This document shows positions 61,193-64,000 of a DNA stretch of 64,000 bases, in pieces. The position numbers were made by a program, and so were the translations under genes. Each line of letters opens with the position of its first letter. Within the stretch, counting starts at the first letter, position 1. Location of the stretch: positions 186,001 to 250,000 of the forward strand of contig NZ_PYVW01000003.1 in NCBI RefSeq assembly GCF_003056355.1, read 5' to 3'. The notes beneath the pieces are model-generated. The model did not search any database, was not told where the DNA came from, and was given only the letters and a program-made list of their open reading frames with translations. Origin of the DNA: Devosia naphthalenivorans. GTDB taxonomy: Bacteria; Pseudomonadota; Alphaproteobacteria; Rhizobiales; Devosiaceae.

Positions 61193-61590
61193 GCTTTATC
61201 CTCCTGTAGCATGCGTACTTTTTTGACCCGGCCACCTGATCAGTGTTTGGGCACCCGGTAAAGTGCAAGCATCGTGCCAGTCTTCGCGGCGCCGTCAACC
61301 GAGTGTTTTCGCCGACTCTAGCAGCCGAAGCTGGCGGATTTCTACTCAATGCGCCACGCCGTTGGCGGAATTCCGCTCAACTCGACAGTTCATGCAGCCC
61401 GTAACGCGCGATCTTTTCGTTAGGCGTGCGCCGCGGCATCCCCAAGCGATCTGTGGACCCACCGAAGTCACGCAGCGCCTGGAATAGCCCCAACGACAAT
61501 GATCCTCAAACTTGACAAGCGAGCCGGATGCTTTCATTAAATTAAATTGAATTGAATTGAATTGAATTCAGTTCAGATCTTGGGTGACAT
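61193..61590. other. AT-richer intergenic region before a TetR gene
   Basis: Nearly 400 bases with no convincing gene. It carries the promoter side of the TAXI receptor gene on its left and a run of pentanucleotide repeats on its right (61536-61570). The composition is visibly AT-richer near the repeats than in the flanking genes. Short open frames in it have no recognisable product. Confidence 0.6.
61536..61570. repeat. Pentanucleotide tandem repeat, seven units
   Basis: The units read ATTAA, ATTAA, ATTGA four times, then ATTCA: seven 5-base units in a row. They end 20 bases before the TetR start codon at 61591, in or next to its promoter. Slippage here would change promoter spacing by 5 bases per unit, about half a helical turn. 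Confidence 0.9.
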
Positions 61591-62184
61591 ATGACTGGCG
61601 TGGTTGGAAGTCAGGAGCGATTGATTGAGGCGGCACAGGAAGTGCTTGTTGAAGGTCAAGGCCATCTGGAAATGCAGGCCGTTGCCAAGCGAGCACAAGT
61701 CTCCGTAGGGCTGGCTTATCATCATTTTGGATCAAAGGCAGGGTTGATCGCGGCGGTCGTCGAGGCGTTCTACGCGCAGTTGGAAACCGCAGTGTTCAGG
61801 GAACCCAAATGGCCCTACGCCACTTGGGCAGAAAAGGAAAAAGGCCGCGTCGCGGCTTATATTTCGTTCCACTACGATCATCCCTTTGCCAGGTTGGCGA
61901 TCGGGACACTGAGCAGAGCTCCCGAAGTGCTCGACGTTGAGGCCGACTTCTCAAACCGACAGTTGGCCGGTGGGGCAAAGATGCTGATAGCGGCACAACG
62001 AGACGGCACCATTCCCGCCGACGTCGATCCTCATCTCACCATAGCGCTCATGAGCGGCGGAATCCGCCAAGCGCTGATCTATGCCATGAAGCAGGACCCA
62101 CGGCCTCACCCGGACGAGCTTACGGAAAACGTTTGGGCCTTCATTGCTGCCGCATTGCGGCTAACGCCGCCACTAGTCGCCTGA
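61591..62184 (+). CDS. TetR-family regulator beside fabA
   Basis: A 197-residue TetR protein: helix-turn-helix at about residues 8-54 ([44 protein letters not shown]) and a C-terminal domain with no obvious subfamily. It is followed by fabA on the same strand after 28 bases, so it may control unsaturated fatty acid synthesis, as FabR and DesT do in gammaproteobacteria, though it is not closely like either to my eye. Base composition is lower in GC than its neighbours. Confidence 0.85.
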   Translation: MTGVVGSQERLIEAAQEVLVEGQGHLEMQAVAKRAQVSVGLAYHHFGSKAGLIAAVVEAFYAQLETAVFREPKWPYATWAEKEKGRVAAYISFHYDHPFARLAIGTLSRAPEVLDVEADFSNRQLAGGAKMLIAAQRDGTIPADVDPHLTIALMSGGIRQALIYAMKQDPRPHPDELTENVWAFIAAALRLTPPLVA

Positions 62185-62212
62185 CATGTCCACCCGTCTA
62201 TTGGAGTTCTTA

Positions 62213-62740
62213 GTGTACGACCCGCATGAATTTCACACCGCTCAGAGCTCCTACAGTCGGGAAGATCTGCTCAAATCCAGCAGAGGCGGCTATTTCGGAG
62301 CAGGTAATGCCCAATTGCCGGCGCCTCCAATGCTCATGATGGATCGCATCACGGAGATCAGTCTCGACGGCGGCGAGTTCGGTAAGGGCCATGTCATCGC
62401 AGAACTGGATGTCGTCCCCGACCTTTGGTTCTTCGGATGTCATTTCCCCGGCGATCCAGTGATGCCCGGATGCTTGGGCCTTGATGCCATGTGGCAGATC
62501 GTCGGCTTTTGGCTGGGTTGGTCGGGTTCGCCGGGTAAAGGCCGGGCTGCCGGTGTCGGCGAGGTCAAGTTCCGAGGACAAATAACTCCAGAAACGGAGT
62601 GCGTACGCTATGAAATCAGCATGCGACAGATCAGGCGTGGTCGTCTGGTCGTCGGCCTTGCGGATGGACGAGTGTTTGCCGACAATACTTGCGTTTATTT
62701 GGCCAAGGACATGCGCGTATCGGGGCCACGTTCGGGTTGA
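62213..62740 (+). CDS. fabA: 3-hydroxydecanoyl-ACP dehydratase/isomerase, last residues replaced by phage sequence
   Basis: Dehydrates 3-hydroxydecanoyl-ACP and isomerises it to cis-3-decenoyl-ACP, the branch point for unsaturated fatty acids. The hot-dog-fold protein has the start [33 protein letters not shown], the catalytic His in [15 protein letters not shown] and the Asp in [10 protein letters not shown]. Start is the GTG at 62213, six bases after GGAG (175 residues, normal length); an ATG at 62186 would overlap the TetR end. After KDMRV the usual GLF-type tail is replaced by SGPRSG and a stop that lies in phage sequence. fabB, normally next, is absent. Confidence 0.93.
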   Translation: MYDPHEFHTAQSSYSREDLLKSSRGGYFGAGNAQLPAPPMLMMDRITEISLDGGEFGKGHVIAELDVVPDLWFFGCHFPGDPVMPGCLGLDAMWQIVGFWLGWSGSPGKGRAAGVGEVKFRGQITPETECVRYEISMRQIRRGRLVVGLADGRVFADNTCVYLAKDMRVSGPRSG

Positions 62741-63332
62741 GGTGGTTGGTATCGCCGCCTCCATAGCATCGATCATAGCCATGGCCGGTGATGAGATTGC
62801 GATGGCTTCCAATTCCTTCCTCATGGTCCATCGCAGTTGGGGCGTTACGGTCGGCAACGAGGCAGATCACGTTGAACAGGCGTCGGTTCTGTCGAAGATC
62901 GATAAGGCTCTAGCCGGGACATATGCTACTCGAACCGGCAAAGCTGCCGCTGAAATGCATCGGCTCATGAACGCCGAAACGTGGCTCACGGCACGTGAAG
63001 CAAAGGCCGGTGGCTTCGCAGACGAAGTTCTCGGCGATCTGCCCGTAGCGGCAAAGTTCGACCTAGGCACGTATGCCAAAGCGCCCGAAGCTCTCAGGGC
63101 CCCGGTAGGGCCAATCCAAATCCAGAGTAGGCTCGAATTAGAGCGCCTGCTCCGCGACGGCGGACTGTCCAAGGCGGCCACCAAGAAGGCAGCGATCGGC
63201 GGGTACGACGCGCTTCTCCAGAAAGACACTGAAGACACGGACCCGCTTGCGGTCCTCTCCCTGATCGGGCGGCTGGCGAAGGCTACCGCCGAAATCTCTC
63301 CCTTCGAAAAGGAACTAGAACAATGGATATGA
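62721..63332 (+). pseudogene. ClpP-like prophage head maturation protease, missing its N-terminus
   Basis: Frame from about 62721 ([20 protein letters not shown]) to the TGA at 63330-63332. It shows the ClpP-like prohead protease core with the catalytic Ser in GIAASIAS, His in LMVHRSWG, and the conserved ETWLTAREAKAGGFADEVLG. The first roughly 70-80 residues, including the INSPGG region, are absent and replaced by the end of fabA, so it has no start of its own. The C-terminal linker leads to the capsid gene. It is a head-gene fragment of a HK97-like prophage. Confidence 0.85.
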
Positions 63333-64000
63333 ACGCGCTTGCGACTGCCTTCGAGCAGAATCACGCTGCGACCACCGCCGCACTCGCAGACCTGAAGAAA
63401 GAACTCGGGGAGGTCCACGACCTTCGCGACTCTCTCGACCAGATCGAGGCTCGCCTGAACCGCCCCGGCAACGGTGGTGTTGGCAATCGCGTCTCCGGCG
63501 ATCTCAAGGCGGAGTATGCTGCTATCGGCTCTTTCGCCCGCACGGGTGATCTCGACGACATCAAGGCCCTGTCTGTGGCGGATGATCCGGGCGGCGGGTA
63601 TTTCGTACACCCCGCGCTCAGCGACACCATGAGCAAGAAGATTTTCGACAGTTCGCCGCTGCGCAAGCTGGTTCGCGTCGTGCAGATCGGTGATGGTGGC
63701 TCGTTCGAAGAACCAATCGACCATGATGAAGTCGGCGCGGAATGGGTCGGTGAGGAAGAAGCCCGACCGGAAACCAAGGCACCGAAGATCGGGTTGCTTA
63801 CAATTCCACTGATGGAATCCTACTCGCTACAGGTCGTCACTCAGCGCCTGCTGCACGATGCCGGGTTTGACGTTGGTGAGTGGATCGTCTCGAAAATGGT
63901 CGACAAGTTTGGTCGTGCCGATGGTCGTGCATTTACGACCGGCGATGGCCATAAAAAGCCGACCGGATTTCTGTCTTATCCCACCAACGCAGAGGGTGAC
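63323..64000 (+). CDS. HK97-fold phage major capsid protein, 3' end beyond the window
   Basis: Open for 226 codons to the window edge. It begins MDMNALATAFEQNHAATTAA with a coiled-coil scaffold-like delta domain (ALADLKKELGEVHDLRDSLDQIEARL), then the HK97 core: DDPGGGYFVHPALSDTMSKK, EWVGEEEARPETKAPKIGLLTIPLMESYS and GRAFTTGDGHKKPTGFL. I chose the ATG at 63323 (AAGGA nine bases upstream); the ATG at 63329 overlaps the protease stop by 4 bases and is the alternative. It follows the protease as in HK97-type head modules. Confidence 0.9.
   Translation, partial: MDMNALATAFEQNHAATTAALADLKKELGEVHDLRDSLDQIEARLNRPGNGGVGNRVSGDLKAEYAAIGSFARTGDLDDIKALSVADDPGGGYFVHPALSDTMSKKIFDSSPLRKLVRVVQIGDGGSFEEPIDHDEVGAEWVGEEEARPETKAPKIGLLTIPLMESYSLQVVTQRLLHDAGFDVGEWIVSKMVDKFGRADGRAFTTGDGHKKPTGFLSYPTNAEGD

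Noticed and set aside
61536..61570. CRISPR-like array
   Set aside because: Five-base units without spacers are a simple tandem repeat, and no cas gene is present.
62610..62720. Native start of the phage protease inside fabA
   Set aside because: The residues read from 62610 to 62720 in that frame show no protease homology; they are out-of-frame fabA.

Overview
The window looks like chromosome of a high-GC alphaproteobacterium of the Hyphomicrobiales, probably Devosiaceae-like. This is inferred from the rhizobial-style pca gene order (pcaDCHGB divergent from pcaQ, pcaIJF divergent from an IclR regulator), the many ABC and TRAP importers, the frequent TTG and GTG starts backed by good ribosome binding sites, and palindromic repeats of the GTCATTCCCGCGAAAGCGGG type. 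No rRNA or tRNA gene, insertion sequence or CRISPR array was seen.

Layout. (1) 0-11.5 kb is housekeeping: a TPR membrane protein cut by the window edge, guaA, an acyltransferase, tspO, a MAPEG protein coupled to rsmB, guaB, a DHA2-type efflux pump, and a ppx/gppA-rlmE pair. (2) 11.6-35.2 kb is one continuous aromatic and hydroaromatic catabolic island: pcaIJF with its IclR regulator, pcaDCHGB with pcaQ, pobA with an AraC-type pobR, a five-gene Liv-type ABC importer, a TRAP importer coupled to aroQ, a GntR regulator, an AroE-family dehydrogenase, a TetR regulator and a two-domain quiC. Together these can take quinate/shikimate and 4-hydroxybenzoate to protocatechuate and on to succinyl-CoA plus acetyl-CoA. 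(3) 35.2-39.9 kb holds a phosphoribosyltransferase, a frameshifted alpha-glucosidase, a DUF3008 protein, a TauE exporter and a LacI regulator. (4) 40.0-51.9 kb is a LacI-associated operon joining an Opp/Dpp-type importer to two glycoside-hydrolase-like proteins, hydroxypyruvate isomerase and a tartronate-semialdehyde-reductase-type enzyme. (5) 51.9-57.5 kb is a TetR-MFP-RND efflux operon followed by a PadR regulator. (6) 57.5-61.2 kb is a TAXI-TRAP importer with a DUF1850 protein. (7) 61.5-64 kb has a TetR gene, fabA, and then an abrupt junction into prophage head genes.

The main unreported-looking signal is an 18-bp palindrome (ideal form GTACGAACTAGTTCGTAC) found before the TRAP importer, between aroE and tetR, and before quiC. 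It outlines a TetR-controlled quinate/shikimate regulon spread over three transcription units. Other points of note: all four solute-binding-protein genes are followed by a strong hairpin before the next operon gene; the alpha-glucosidase has lost one base; fabA is fused within its last codons to a beheaded phage prohead protease; and a seven-unit pentanucleotide repeat lies just before the last TetR gene.
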